NCBI GenBank assembly: GCA_030220185.1
Contig: JASPKZ010007250.1
Span: 967,001 to 1,031,000 of the forward strand
Direction: 5' to 3'
Length of the DNA: 64,000 bases
From: Diploptera punctata
Lineage: Eukaryota > Arthropoda > Insecta > Blattodea > Blaberidae
Shown here: positions 20,629 through 30,259 of the stretch, one piece after another
How the letters are laid out: every line of letters starts with the position of its first letter
How positions within the stretch are numbered: the first letter of the stretch is position 1
Program-made: the position numbers and the translations under genes
Notes under the pieces: generated by a model
Databases searched by the model: none
The model's input: the letters and a program-made list of their open reading frames with translations, nothing else
What the model was told of the DNA's origin: nothing

Positions 20629-21079
20629 CTCTACAGTGAGTTGTAGGAAGTCTTCCGGATCCGGCACACCAGGTTTTTCTCTCATGACCCATATCATCAT
20701 TTTTGGGTTGGGTCCGTCGCCGCGATGAGGGACTACAACTCTCCCTGCTGCCTTTTTTATTGCTCAGGCTGCGAGTTATGAGCCAGCACCCTGGGAAGAG
20801 GGCATGAGTGCTTCCCTAGTGGGAAGATTCTTCGCCAGACGAATTTAATTATGCTTAATTATGTGTCCCTAGTTGTTAGCATACCGACCCAATGAGGTAT
20901 CTAGTAATAATTTTTTATACATAATGTATACCAGTTGGGGTACCAACTAAACTACTTTTGCTAATATTAAAGGAGGCGAAGGGTGTTAAAGATGAATGAA
21001 TGAAAAATGAAATTACATAGAGGCTGTGTGACTAGGGACCATGATTTCTCAAGATTCTAGAAGATTTAAACTTGTTTTA
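20629..21079. other. Unassigned, possibly body of an unnamed SINE
   Basis: Higher G+C at 20640-20830 and an aggaggcgaagggtgttaa block near 20952 that recalls LINE-F 3' ends (compare 15351-15476 minus). Not enough to assign. Confidence 0.3.
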
Positions 21080-21150
21080 AAAACCTGGCCCCACCGGGAA
21101 TCGAACCCTCAGCATATAGCACCTCACCTTAACCAACTGAGATAAAATGT
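21080..21150 (-). mobile_element. tRNA-like SINE head, unnamed family
   Basis: Minus strand: tatctcagttggttaaggtg then gagggttcgattcccggtgg, spaced like Pol III A and B boxes. The body would extend toward 20900 but matches no other copy here. Confidence 0.55.
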
Positions 21151-21222
21151 CCCCCATATGAGATATGTACTGTACATTGCCATGGACACTTTCGGTGTCT
21201 AAGGTAGTATGTAGGACAATGA

Positions 21223-21223
<1 letters not shown>

Positions 21224-21282
<59 letters not shown>
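21224..21282. repeat. (TA)n microsatellite
   Basis: About 58 bp of uninterrupted TA. Confidence 0.95.
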
Positions 21283-21285
<3 letters not shown>

Positions 21286-21640
21286 ACAGAAATTGATGTT
21301 TTAAGAAGATTGGCTGGAAAATCTAGAATGGATAGAATACGAAATAAAGAAATAAGGGAAATTATGGGTGTACAAGAAGAGCCGGACATCATATACATTA
21401 TAGAAAAGAAAAGATTACAGTGGTATGGTCATGTCAAATGAATGCCAGAGCAAAGATTGCCTAAGATTGTTATGGAATTGATCCCAATAGAAAGGAGGAA
21501 GAGAGGAAGACCGAAGAAAACTTGGATAGAAGGGGTACAAGCAACTATGAATATCAGAGGAATGGAGGAGATCATTGGATGGATAGAGAGGAATGGCGTT
21601 CGGTTTTTGGAAGACGGCGGCAGCGCCATGATATCGGATG
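21283..21640 (+). mobile_element. LINE-B 3' end
   Basis: Encodes IDVLRRLAGKSRMDRIRNKE, then KKRLQWYGHVK and, after one stop, RRKRGRPKKTWIEGVQ. This is the clearest LINE-B tail in the window, interrupted by a single stop at about 21440. It ends before a minus-strand SINE-A tail. Confidence 0.8.
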
Positions 21641-21651
21641 ATATATATATA

Positions 21652-22012
21652 CATCCATCCATCCATCCATCCATAGTAATTCTGCCCGAGGGCAGGTCTT
21701 TCACTGCAATCATAGCATTTTCATTCTATGCTTGCAGCTTTACTAGGGAATTGTAGGTGTGGTAGCTTCCCGTTGCTTTCCATGCCGGTGAAGGATGATG
21801 ATGATGATGATAATGAAAAGGATGGTGATGATGATGTTGGCCATATGATTTCGGGGACCGTTTGGGCCTTAACGTTTTCCTGACATTTGTCTTACAGGTG
21901 AGGAAAAATCCCGATAATAAACCTCACCCCGAAAAACTGTCCCGACAGGGGATCGGACTCGGGCCCGCTGCGTGACAAGGCAGCACGCTACCTCGAGACT
22001 ACAGCGGTGGAC
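21652..22012 (-). mobile_element. SINE-A, full length, (ATCC)n tail
   Basis: Minus strand: head gtagtctcgaggtagcgtgc, box-B-like gtgacaagg/ggatcgg region, body ccgaaatcatatggcc, a CAT-rich stretch, aacgggaagctaccacac, then ggcagaattactatggatgg with a GGAT-repeat tail at 21652-21675. Confidence 0.9.
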
Positions 22013-22377
22013 TATATATATATTATCTCTTCAGTGTTGCAATTCCAATAGCTTCTTTCCTTCAATATTCGTTAAAAACTATGACTTCGTTACTTGGAGT
22101 GAATTCCACATAAAATTTTACATAACACATAACAATTAAAGTTCCTTCCCTGCTACCCAAAGTAATGTATGGACCATTAAAAAATGTTCGAATGCCTCAA
22201 AATATTAAAGAATTTGAACGAACTCATACATAACAGAAATATGTGTTTTTTAATTAAAACTCTTACACCACGTAAAAGCGTTAGCTGTTACGTCAGTTAC
22301 CTTTATTCTGTTTAATATAGTGACTAAAGTTTATTAGAACATAACACTCAAAGATTTATTTGTAACTCCCTATCTAT
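22013..22377. other. Unassigned AT-rich sequence
   Basis: No repeat or coding signal recognised. Ends in a short tatc repeat before the tRNA-like cassettes. Confidence 0.35.
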
Positions 22378-22546
22378 CTATCTATATAAAGCGTCACTGC
22401 TATAAAGTAAAATAAATATTCTCTTTAATTTGCTTACTTGATATAGTCAGCTACTAGATGGCAGTGAAGACAGTGTTCTCGCGACATCTAGTAATAATGG
22501 AGAGTATAATACATATATAAGAAAAATAAGTGTTTGAATTGGATTC

Positions 22547-22616
22547 GCCTGGTAGTGTAATGGATATCACGCTGAGGTACAGACTCGGAGATCCGGGTTC
22601 GAATCCCGTCCAGGCA
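22547..22616 (+). ncRNA. tRNA-like sequence, anticodon-position ACA, copy 1
   Basis: Folds as a cloverleaf: acceptor gcctgg/ccaggc, D arm around tggat, anticodon stem ctgag/ctcgg with loop gtacaga, T loop ttcgaat. T33 is present and positions 34-36 read ACA (cysteine UGU) with A34, which is rare in a real tRNA-Cys. Pol III-like ttattttt follows. More likely a tRNA-derived repeat than a working gene. Confidence 0.6.
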
Positions 22617-22839
22617 TTTATTTTTCTTATCATACCATCTAACCATTGCTCAATGTTAAAGATTTAATTATAACATCGATAAAGCGTTTCTGCTATAAAG
22701 TAAAATAAATATTCTCTTTAATTTGCTTACTTGATATAGTCAGCTACTAGATGGCAGTGAAGACAGTGTTCTCGCGACATCTAGTAATAATGGAGAGTAT
22801 AATACATATATAAGAAAAATAAGTGTTTGAATTGGATTC

Positions 22840-22909
22840 GCCTGGTAGTGTAATGGATATCACGCTGAGGTACAGACTCAGAGATCCGGGTTCGAATCCC
22901 GTCCAGGCA
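22840..22909 (+). ncRNA. tRNA-like sequence, anticodon-position ACA, copy 2
   Basis: Identical to copy 1 except that the anticodon stem is a perfect ctgag/ctcag pair. That compensates the wobble in copy 1. Same flanks and same downstream T-rich stretch. Confidence 0.6.
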
Positions 22910-22961
22910 TTTATTTTTCTTATCATACCATATATATATATATATATATTTGTGTTATTAT

Positions 22962-23035
22962 TCCTGAGTCGCTCAGTTGTTTAAAGCGCTAAAGTGTAAA
23001 GTTAGAGCTCTCGTGTTCAAATCCCGACTCAGGCA
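22962..23035 (+). ncRNA. tRNA-like sequence, anticodon-position ATA-like, decayed
   Basis: Acceptor cctgagt/actcagg intact. The A-box region is gctcagttgtttaaagcgct and the T loop ttcaaat. The anticodon loop region reads gtgtaaa here against gtataaa in the better copy at 29346. Followed by the same catttatttttctt as the other cassettes. Confidence 0.55.
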
Positions 23036-23205
23036 TTTATTTTTCTTTTCAGGTCATAATTGGCCTTTCACTGCTAAATGTCAAAAACATATTATAACAT
23101 CTAAATATACCAAGCGTTACTGCTATAAAAATGCTTACTTGTTGTAGTAGCTATTAGATGGCAGTTGGAACGATATCCCGCTACTTCTCGTGTAAATTAA
23201 GAAAA

Positions 23206-23256
<51 letters not shown>

Positions 23257-23258
<2 letters not shown>

Positions 23259-23564
23259 GTAATTCTGCTCGCAGGTCTTTTACTGCAATCATATCATATT
23301 TATGCTACGCTTTGCAGTTTTACTAGGGAATTGTAGGTGTGGTAGCTTTCTGTTGCTTTCCACACCGGTGAATGTAGATCATGATTGTCATATGATTTCG
23401 GGGACCGTTTGGGCCTTATAGTTTTTTTTCTGACATTTGTCTTACAGGTGAGGAAAAACCCCGATAAAACCTTGCCCACAAAAACTGCCCCGACCGGGGA
23501 TCGAACCCAGGCCCGCTGCGTGACAAGGCAGCACGCTACCTCTCGAGACCACAGCAGTGTACAT
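23257..23564 (-). mobile_element. SINE-A
   Basis: Minus-strand SINE-A with the head at 23500-23560 (gcagcgggcctgggttcgat type) and the 3' part at 23257. Adjacent to a second copy in the same orientation. Confidence 0.9.
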
Positions 23565-23574
23565 ATACATATAT

Positions 23575-23893
23575 ACATCCATAGTAATTCTGCCCGAAGG
23601 CAGGTCCTTCACTGCAATCATAGCATTTTCATGCTATGCTTGCAGCTTTACTAGGGAATTGTAGATGTGGTAGCTTCCCGTTGCTTTCCACACCGGTGAA
23701 GGATGATGATGATAATGATGGCCATATGATTTCGGGGACCGTTTGGGCCTTAAAGTTTTCCTGACATTTGTCTTACAGGTGAGGAAAAACCCCGATAAAA
23801 ACCTCATCCAGAAAAACTGCCCCGACCGGGAATCGAACCCGGCCCGCTGCGTGACAAGGCATCACGCTACCTCGAGACCACAGCGGTTGACTT
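23575..23893 (-). mobile_element. SINE-A, tandem neighbour
   Basis: Second minus-strand SINE-A only 10 bp away, full length from catccatagtaattctgccc to accacagcggttgac. Confidence 0.9.
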
Positions 23894-24008
23894 TATACAT
23901 ATATATATATAAAAATGTATGTTTGTTTGTTTGTTCGTATTTTATGCGCTGCCATACCGTTCATTCGATTGTGATTTTTTTTTTGCAAAATGATCGGGAT
24001 GCACATAG

Positions 24009-24217
24009 TATGGAGTTAGTCAAATATAGTGGAATATTGTGTAAACTAATTGCTTAATAATCTCTAATTTTGCATTATGTGGATTACCTTTTTTAGCTGG
24101 ATTTTATTCTAAAGACTTAATTTTTGAAATGGTTTCATTAAGATATTTAAATATTTTTGTTTTTTATTTTATTTTATTTTTTTACAATATTAACTGTGTG
24201 CTATTCATTTCGTTTAT
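24009..24217 (+). pseudogene. ND5: Nuclear mitochondrial segment: part of NADH dehydrogenase subunit 5
   Basis: Translates to NFALCGLPFLAGFYSKDLI followed by FEMVSL, then AGA where mitochondrial ND5 would have serine, then YLN. After a frameshift it reads ILTVCYSFRLS. This is the conserved proton-channel region of insect ND5. Both Helitron relatives (31017, and 43450 minus) run straight from acatag into ctataagagag at this point, so the 209 bp is an insertion. Frameshifted and far too short to function. Confidence 0.88.
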
Positions 24218-24520
24218 CTATAAGAGAGTTGTGATACACAACTCCTGCACCCTTGAAAATCGCCCTTTGTAGTGAAAAACGTGGGGATTTTTTTTTTTCC
24301 TTAAATGGCCTATGCTGCCTAAACCATAACAAATACACTAAATTAATTTACACAGAATTGAATATCTCAAAAAGCCCGCCACATATGTTTATCTTTCATG
24401 GATAACTCACAGTAACCATTTTTGTCTTTCATTGATGCCAAGAAGATCGGAATAAGTAGATTCCCGGGCAAGCAGAGCAGCAGCACGGATAATTCGAAAT
24501 AACGAATTTACCTTTCAGCT

Positions 24521-24773
24521 AGCGTTTGTCGTATTTTGTTTCCGTGTTTGATCCGAGGCTTGATCCTTGGGACTGCGAGCAATGTATAAGATACACCTTC
24601 AAGTGGGCAAAAAGAGCTAAAGAAGATAGACCAATGGACGGGAGAAGAACAAGAGGAAGACCTGCCAAGAGATGGATAGACAGTGCATGTACATCCAGCA
24701 CGTCTTCCTCCGAGAAGTGATTTTGGAAATAAACAGGATGAAAATCCTACAAATTATGTTTAAGAAGAAGAAG
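24521..24773 (+). mobile_element. LINE-F 3' end, 11-bp target duplication
   Basis: Encodes TFKWAKRAKEDRPMDGRRTR then GRPAKRWID, a reverse-transcriptase C-terminus, and ends in (AAG)n. The target acctttcagct is repeated at 24510-24520 and 24774-24784. The right arm has an uninterrupted site. Confidence 0.85.
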
Positions 24774-24906
24774 ACCTTTCAGCTCATTTATACCAAGTAC
24801 ATTGGGATATGTAGATTCCCTGGAAATGCCGGGTAATAAGCACGGAGTATCTAAAAATAATAACGATATAAATTTATATTTATTTTTCCTTTTACTTATT
24901 CAACTA

Positions 24907-25254
24907 AGTCCCGCGCCGTAGCCGAGCGGTTAAGCTAGGAAGCCTTGGCGCAGAGCTACGGGACTTGCGCTGGTTCGAGTCTCCATGGGGGAAGAAATTT
25001 TCTCATGGTATTTCGGCCAGTATGGGACCGGTGCCCACCCAGCATCGTGAGGCAATTGGGTAGCTACAATAAGTAGCGGCTCCAGGTTGAGGAACCAGCT
25101 ATAACGGCTGGGGGACTCGACATGCTAACCACATGTCACCCCTACACTGGCTGTTGATCATCTACCTCTGTGATTGACACATGTGGATGTGAAGGGCCAG
25201 CAGCCGGCTGGTAAAAGGGCAACCGCTGAAAAGTGGAAATACCCTCAATCGGAT
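24907..25254 (+). mobile_element. SINE-B, young subfamily, 12-bp target duplication
   Basis: Full length (348 bp): gtcccgcgccgtagccgagc, ggttcgagtctccatggg, gtaaaagggcaaccgctgaa and accctcaatcgg. The target cttattcaacta lies at 24895-24906 and 25255-25266. In the right arm the same site (near 42795-42806, complement) is empty. Confidence 0.95.
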
Positions 25255-25320
25255 CTTATTCAACTAAACGTAAAAACACATTATCATTCATTTAGGCGTA
25301 GCAGCGCACGCCGGGTATTA

Positions 25321-26400
25321 ATTGTGATAAGTAAGTAGCGATAGAGGACATCCTTGTCTCACTCCCGTATGAATTTCCTGTCATTGTAATAGTTTATTGT
25401 CACCTCTCACTGCAATTAAATCAGATTAGTAAAGGTTATACATACATTTAATAACATGAAACTCTGTAACTTCAGCAATGCAAGAAAGCAGTAACTGGAC
25501 GCAGTTATGCAAGAAAGCAGTATCAATATCTGTTCACATTATTAGAGAACAGAGAAAAACAGCTTCTACACCAAACAAAAAATACTGTTTTTTTATGATA
25601 CAGGGTTTAATTTTAAAACGAGTTCAATTAAAATTTCCTGCAAACACCATTTGTCACTTACGACTGCAATATAAACAATTTAATGCACACACGAAGAAAT
25701 AATTTTCATAATAAATCGCTATATTGTAAACAAATGCGTGTCCCACCTATCATGCAAGATAAATGTTTTCACGATAAATCATTCTGTTATAAAAATACAC
25801 AGAGTCATGGATCAATGCATTTTCGAAATATTACAAAATCTCCGACATTTTTCTTTATAATCAAATAGTTTCTATGGATACAACATTGTGTATTTCTACG
25901 AGTAAATTAGTTGTATAATATCTAAATAGATGACACTAGTGAAGTTCATGCAATTTTCCCTGTATAAATATGTCGAGAACTTGCACAATTTATTTTATTA
26001 TTAAAAATTTATTCTCAATGCTCTTCAACAGTGGGTACTATAAGTTTATTCAGAATAATTTTTTGTAAACGACTGTTTAGGTATAATATCTGATTTGTTT
26101 AATTTCAGTCGAAAACAAGAACAAATTTCTCGATCTTATCTGCAGGTACCGGATTTTTACACCTTTGTTGAGTATATATATAAGTTCAAGATATCGGTTT
26201 CTCGTTCTCAGGGAATGGCCATGTGTCCGTTCCTGGTCGGGAACCTTGCTACGTTTGCGTAGGAAGTTGAGTACTCGGACCACTGGGAACATCAGTTTTT
26301 ATTTTTGCAATCCGCAAATTATTTAATTATTATTTTATAATCGTTTTAGTAGCTTAGATCGTATCAGGCAGGCAATGTCTTATTAAATATTGTTAGCATC
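25321..26400. other. Inverted-duplication core of unknown origin
   Basis: 25335-25400 in minus orientation is a scrap of reverse transcriptase (GQGCPLPPLL on the right arm). The frames 25478-25702 (plus) and 26077-26292 (minus) are each mirrored in the right arm (42371-42565 and 41779-41967). Their C-terminal or N-terminal halves are nearly identical between arms, but the reading frames differ at one end. I do not recognise either protein, and the similarity is explained by the duplication rather than by selection. Confidence 0.5.
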
Positions 26401-26429
26401 GCAGTTCAAATTTTGGCGAAAATTGACCA

Positions 26430-26475
26430 CTTGCAGGTCTAGGGTTCGAGTCCCGGTTGGGGCAAATTTTTTTTT
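26430..26475 (+). ncRNA. tRNA-like 3' half
   Basis: tctagggttcgagtcccggt followed by tggggca and a T run resembles a T arm, acceptor end and Pol III terminator. The 5' half is not preserved. Mirrored at 41605-41650. Confidence 0.4.
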
Positions 26476-26645
26476 CTTTAAACATTGGTTTAGATAATTT
26501 TCCTGAGTGTATTAATTTGCACATTATTACCATTAAAAGGGTTTACAGCATAAATTAATATAAAAATTCAACATAATGTCTTCTTGAATTAAGAAGCAAC
26601 CATTGTGAATTAATTTTCACTGCTACTGGAACGCGATATTATAAG

Positions 26646-26750
<105 letters not shown>

Positions 26751-26779
26751 TGAAATTTGTGTCATGATTGAAACTTCCT

Positions 26780-26851
26780 TGGATAGCACAAGTGGTAAGA
26801 ACAACAGCCCGTAAAGACGGTGTCTTGGGTTCAAGTCCCAGTTCAGGGAAA
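26780..26851 (+). ncRNA. tRNA-like sequence
   Basis: ccttggatagcacaagtgg to cccagttcaggg: a 7-bp acceptor with wobbles and a clear T arm (tgggttcaagtccca). The anticodon region contains gtaaaga, echoing the gtacaga loop of the 22547 cassettes. The D arm is weak. Mirrored at 41300-41372. Confidence 0.45.
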
Positions 26852-26984
26852 AATTTCTCGCTTTAAAAATTAATTCAGATTATTTGCCTGATATATTAAT
26901 TTACGTATTTCTATCAAAAACATATTTTAATAAACCAAACCAGAGGCTAATATGAATATAACGGCAATGCCTCAAATATCTTAT

Positions 26985-27100
26985 AATAATTTCATTTTAA
27001 TTTTTCTGATGTTTAATTTTATTGAAACATGTTTGTCCTGGTTGAGTGGAAAAGGAGGTCACATGGCCTTAAATTTACTAGGGAGAACAATAATAAATAT
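26985..27100 (+). mobile_element. LINE-E-like 3' terminus
   Basis: tgtttgtcctggttgagtgg, then ggaggtcacatggcctt and an aataataaat end: the LINE-E terminal pattern in diverged form. Mirrored at 41055-41180. Confidence 0.6.
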
Positions 27101-27105
27101 ATAAC

Positions 27106-27149
<44 letters not shown>

Positions 27150-27391
27150 TTAAAGTAAAAATTATTGTATGCTTATGCCTAAACGTGCCGGCTTAGCTAT
27201 CGAACGCCTGAAGAATTTTCAACCAAATTTGGTATATATACTAATTACAATCTGGGAAAGTGGCTGTAATGATTAACAAATTCTTGGTTATTTAAAAAAA
27301 GTCAAAACAAGAAATAGTTGATGAGGAATGTGTCGACATTGTAAAGAAAACAAAGTCAGCAAATTTTAGTTGGTTACATGAACCAAATGAG

Positions 27392-27541
27392 GCAGCTATA
27401 ACGGCTGGGAGATTCGACATGTTGACTACATGTCACCAGTATTCTAGGATGATCACCATCTCTGTGAATGACAAGCGGCTGTGAAACCAGCTGCTGGCTT
27501 GCAGAACGAGGATCTTCTAAGCCTGCCGCGTCATGGAGTTG
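27392..27541 (+). mobile_element. SINE-B 3' fragment, older subfamily
   Basis: ctataacggctgggagattc, gactacatgtcaccag, then gcctgccgcgtcatggagtt. Mirrored at 40316-40468. Confidence 0.8.
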
Positions 27542-27584
27542 GTTATTTATTAATCGTAGACTCGTTTTCATATTAGGCTATTAA

Positions 27585-28030
27585 TCAAGTCCATAATATT
27601 GACAATAGGTTACAAGATAATATTCTGCTAACAATCCTTTTTCATAGCACTTCCTCTTACACTATTTCTTTCATAGTAGCCTCTGCCCGCTCATGGAATA
27701 TCCTACCTCAAGATATCAGGTGTTTCCGCACACTTGGTGCATTTATACAATCATCTGTTTGGTAAATATTTTATTTTTCTCGAGAAGTAAATTTATTCTA
27801 TGTCATTAATAGTTTTTTTCTTCCATTTTTCTATCTTATGTATGTTGTATCGCATTCGTTAAATCTAGTTTAAATCAAAATATTTTTTAAATAATAATTA
27901 TATTGTAGACATGCCACGTAATATTTATTTTTATTGTAATTAGTTGTAAGAATCATTTTTGTATTTTATTAACCTGCTTAAGTGATAGACAAAGGTCTTA
28001 AAGTCTTAACTCTGCCAGATCTTCTTGTAA
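27585..28030 (+). mobile_element. LINE-E 3' end with C-terminal codons
   Basis: Encodes LFHSTSSYTISFIVASARSW then NILPQDI, the CR1-like reverse-transcriptase C-terminus also seen at 30527-30841 (minus). A 3' UTR follows, ending aagtcttaactctgccag. It is cut by the SINE-D that follows. Mirrored at 39832-40265. Confidence 0.75.
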
Positions 28031-28039
28031 GCCATTGTT

Positions 28040-28425
28040 TCCCTCAACGAGATTTTGGCGCTCTCCCCCTACAGGGAAAAAATTGTACCATACTAATTTA
28101 GTTACACTTGTTCCCGTATAGATGTCACTGGAGTGACCCATAGTCAGCGTTCCGCCTCATACTGACATCTAGGATACAAAGGTAGTACTAGGACGGGAAA
28201 ATTCGGTAAATTTTGCTTACAGGCCTATTATTCAGGCTTAAGGACCTTTTAAGAGCCTGAAAATCTTCACGCTCGGCACCCAAGGCTTTAAGTCCCACCC
28301 AGAAGACTTGCTCCTTGGATTTTTCAATGCAAAAAAATCCATCGAGCCCAGCCGGTTTTGAATCCGCGACCCTCGGGATCAGAATGCAGGGGCATAACCA
28401 CTGGTCTGCTACAGCCGATTACAAT
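28040..28425 (-). mobile_element. SINE-D
   Basis: Minus-strand copy with its head near 28425 and its 3' end at cattgtttccctcaacgag. Mirrored by the plus-strand copy at 39428-39830, so it predates the duplication. Confidence 0.88.
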
Positions 28426-28440
28426 AAATATATTAATATT

Positions 28441-28482
28441 ACTATCATTATTATTATTATTACTATTATTACTCGTATTACA

Positions 28483-28571
<89 letters not shown>

Positions 28572-28652
28572 TATTATTATTACAACTGTTATTATTACTA
28601 TAATTATTATTATTATTACTATTATAATTTTTTATTATTACGACTATTATTA

Positions 28653-28712
<60 letters not shown>
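28441..28712. repeat. (ATT)n compound microsatellite
   Basis: About 270 bp of ATT with scattered ACT, ACA and CGT variants. It marks the inner edge of the left arm. The long frames through it are artefacts. Confidence 0.95.
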
Positions 28713-28713
<1 letters not shown>

Positions 28714-29012
28714 GTAAAGTGATCCCACAAGAGGCCCGGAGGCCCTTGGGGTAGTAGGAGGTTAAGGCTCCCACTTTTTCTAGACAATCGGCATTTTATG
28801 TCAGCCGGGTTGTCAGCCCTGCGTGACGGCCGCCTTTACCCCCAGAACAAGCGTCTGGTACTCACTTCAGTTCGAGGCTGAGTCGACCCCAGGGCCATAT
28901 TGCCGCCAGAGGTTTTGGGTCAGTTTAAAAATCCTGACCCCCTAACGGGACTTGAACCCTCGATCCTCCGGCTTGTAGCTCAGTGCCTTAACCACTACGC
29001 TACGGCGTGCCC

Positions 29013-29013
<1 letters not shown>
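28711..29013 (-). mobile_element. SINE-C inserted in the microsatellite
   Basis: Full-length minus-strand copy, from agtaaagtgatcccac to ctacggcgtgcccc, with ATT repeat on both sides (28441-28712 and 29014-29133). Confidence 0.92.
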
Positions 29014-29093
<80 letters not shown>

Positions 29094-29102
29094 TATTATT
29101 AC

Positions 29103-29133
<31 letters not shown>
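29014..29133. repeat. (ATT)n microsatellite, continuation
   Basis: The other side of the array split by SINE-C. Confidence 0.95.
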
Positions 29134-29135
<2 letters not shown>

Positions 29136-29345
29136 AGTCATCCATTTGTCTATACACACATCCATGTCGCGGGGATAGGCACAATTTGACAATTAATGTT
29201 GTGTAGGGGACATTGGATCTAGCTCGGCTGACTTATACATTCATTCATTTTCAATTACTTGAACCGTAAGCTCTTATGTTGTACTAGCTAGAAAAAAAAT
29301 TTGTGTATATATATTAAAAATTAAAATAAATGTATGTGTTAAGAT

Positions 29346-29419
29346 TCCTGAGTAGCTCAGTTGGTTAGAGCGCTAACGTATAAAGTTAGAGATCTCGGGT
29401 TCAAATCCCGACTCAGGCA
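29346..29419 (+). ncRNA. tRNA-like sequence, anticodon-position ATA
   Basis: Well-formed cloverleaf: acceptor cctgagt/actcagg, A box tagctcagttggttagagcg, anticodon stem ctaac/gttag with loop gtataaa, T arm cgggttcaaatcccg. Positions 34-36 read ATA (tyrosine UAU) with A34 and G32, both unusual. Downstream catttatttttctt is shared with the other cassettes. Confidence 0.6.
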
Positions 29420-29437
29420 TTTATTTTTCTTTTCGTG

Positions 29438-29438
<1 letters not shown>

Positions 29439-29471
<33 letters not shown>
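29439..29471. repeat. (TA)n microsatellite
   Basis: Short TA array just downstream of the tRNA-like sequence. Confidence 0.9.
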
Positions 29472-29475
<4 letters not shown>

Positions 29476-29489
29476 ATATATACTACGTT

Positions 29490-29700
29490 CACAATAGCTT
29501 AGGAATATATTAAACAGTACCAATTAAATTGGAAACACCATCTTGAAAGAATGAGTTCAAATCGGATCCCCAAAGCTGTTTATAATTATATACCAAGAGG
29601 ACGAAGATCACTGGGCCGTCCTATGAAAAGCTGGAGGGAAAATTTTCTATAGGATCGTAACAGGCCTTGGCCTAATACTTGGAAGGAAGAAGAAGACAAT
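29490..29700 (+). mobile_element. LINE-F type 3' end with GAA tail
   Basis: Frames encode a GRRSLGRPMKSW-like block and then DRNRPWPNTWKEEED, ending in aagaagaagac. The same ending is seen at 54905-55012. Frameshifted and 5'-truncated. Confidence 0.7.
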
Positions 29701-30184
29701 AGCTTGTTCAAATTAAATTCAAAAGTTCACAGTACTCCCACTCTGTAAAACATGATGTAATTATACTGTTACGTCAGTTACTGATAAGAGGACAAATAGC
29801 ATCCTTTTATCTGAAAGCTAAAACAAAGTAAAAGTTTTTTTTTTTGCGATTGTTTTTTGAGTTACCATCGAATTAGCCGTGGCGTATCGCGCATCAAAAC
29901 GTCGGGTCGGTCGGTGAAGAGCTTAACAGATGTGTATTTTGACATGATAAATGAGCCATGTATTTGCTCAATAAATTGACATTCAATGTAATATATATGG
30001 TATTTTGACATGGAAATAATGTCATATATTAGAAGCTACCATTCCTGGATACTTTTCTCATATTGGAATGTAAACAATTGTTGTTGTATACAGGTAGATT
30101 ACTTTATCGATAAATAATTTGGGTTATTTACATACCAACTTTTGAATGTGTTTTTTGATGTCATCTTCATTCGATGGGCACAAA
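29701..30184. other. Unassigned sequence
   Basis: No repeat relationship or coding signal found. Confidence 0.35.
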
Positions 30185-30203
30185 TATCTCTTGTTTATAA
30201 TAA

Positions 30204-30259
<56 letters not shown>

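Larger units (their letters stand above)
22378..22935 (+). repeat. Tandem dimer of a tRNA-like cassette (~293-bp unit)
   Basis: Two units with the same order: agcgt..ctgctataaagtaa, a block with gatggcagtgaagacag and cgcgacatctagtaa, taagaaaaataa, the tRNA-like sequence, then ttatttttctta. The 12-bp blocks flanking each tRNA-like sequence are exact inverted complements. The same dimer, inverted, lies at 36045-36480. Confidence 0.8.
23903..25320 (+). mobile_element. Non-autonomous Helitron, interrupted three times
   Basis: The 5' part (atataaaaatgtatgtttgt, ccataccgtt) and the 3' hairpin block (ggcgtagcagcgcacgcc then gggtatta) match the simpler copy at 42750-43450 (minus). Three insertions lie inside: ND5-like DNA (24009-24217), a LINE-F end (24521-24773) and SINE-B (24907-25254). 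No Rep/helicase coding sequence. The terminal CTRR is not clear. Confidence 0.75.

Noticed and set aside
22547..22909. Functional tRNA-Cys genes
   Set aside because: The anticodon position is ACA rather than GCA, a T-stem pair is broken, and copies occur in tandem and inverted repeats with identical flanks. I keep them as tRNA-like repeats.
24009..24217. A real mitochondrial contig or working ND5
   Set aside because: Only about 209 bp, frameshifted and bounded on both sides by Helitron sequence.
25478..26292. Mirrored frames at 25478/42371 and 26077/41779 as conserved genes
   Set aside because: The conservation is explained by the inverted duplication. Frames shift at their ends between arms and no domain is recognisable.
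27146..27391. Possible unique gene segment mirrored at 40470-40700
   Set aside because: No open frame or motif. It is part of the duplicated arm only.
28315..28728. Frames of 132-134 codons rich in Ile/Tyr/Asn/Leu
   Set aside because: They are translations of an ATT/AAT microsatellite on both strands. The same applies to 738-1064, 5758-6186, 28900-29184 and 44210-44392.
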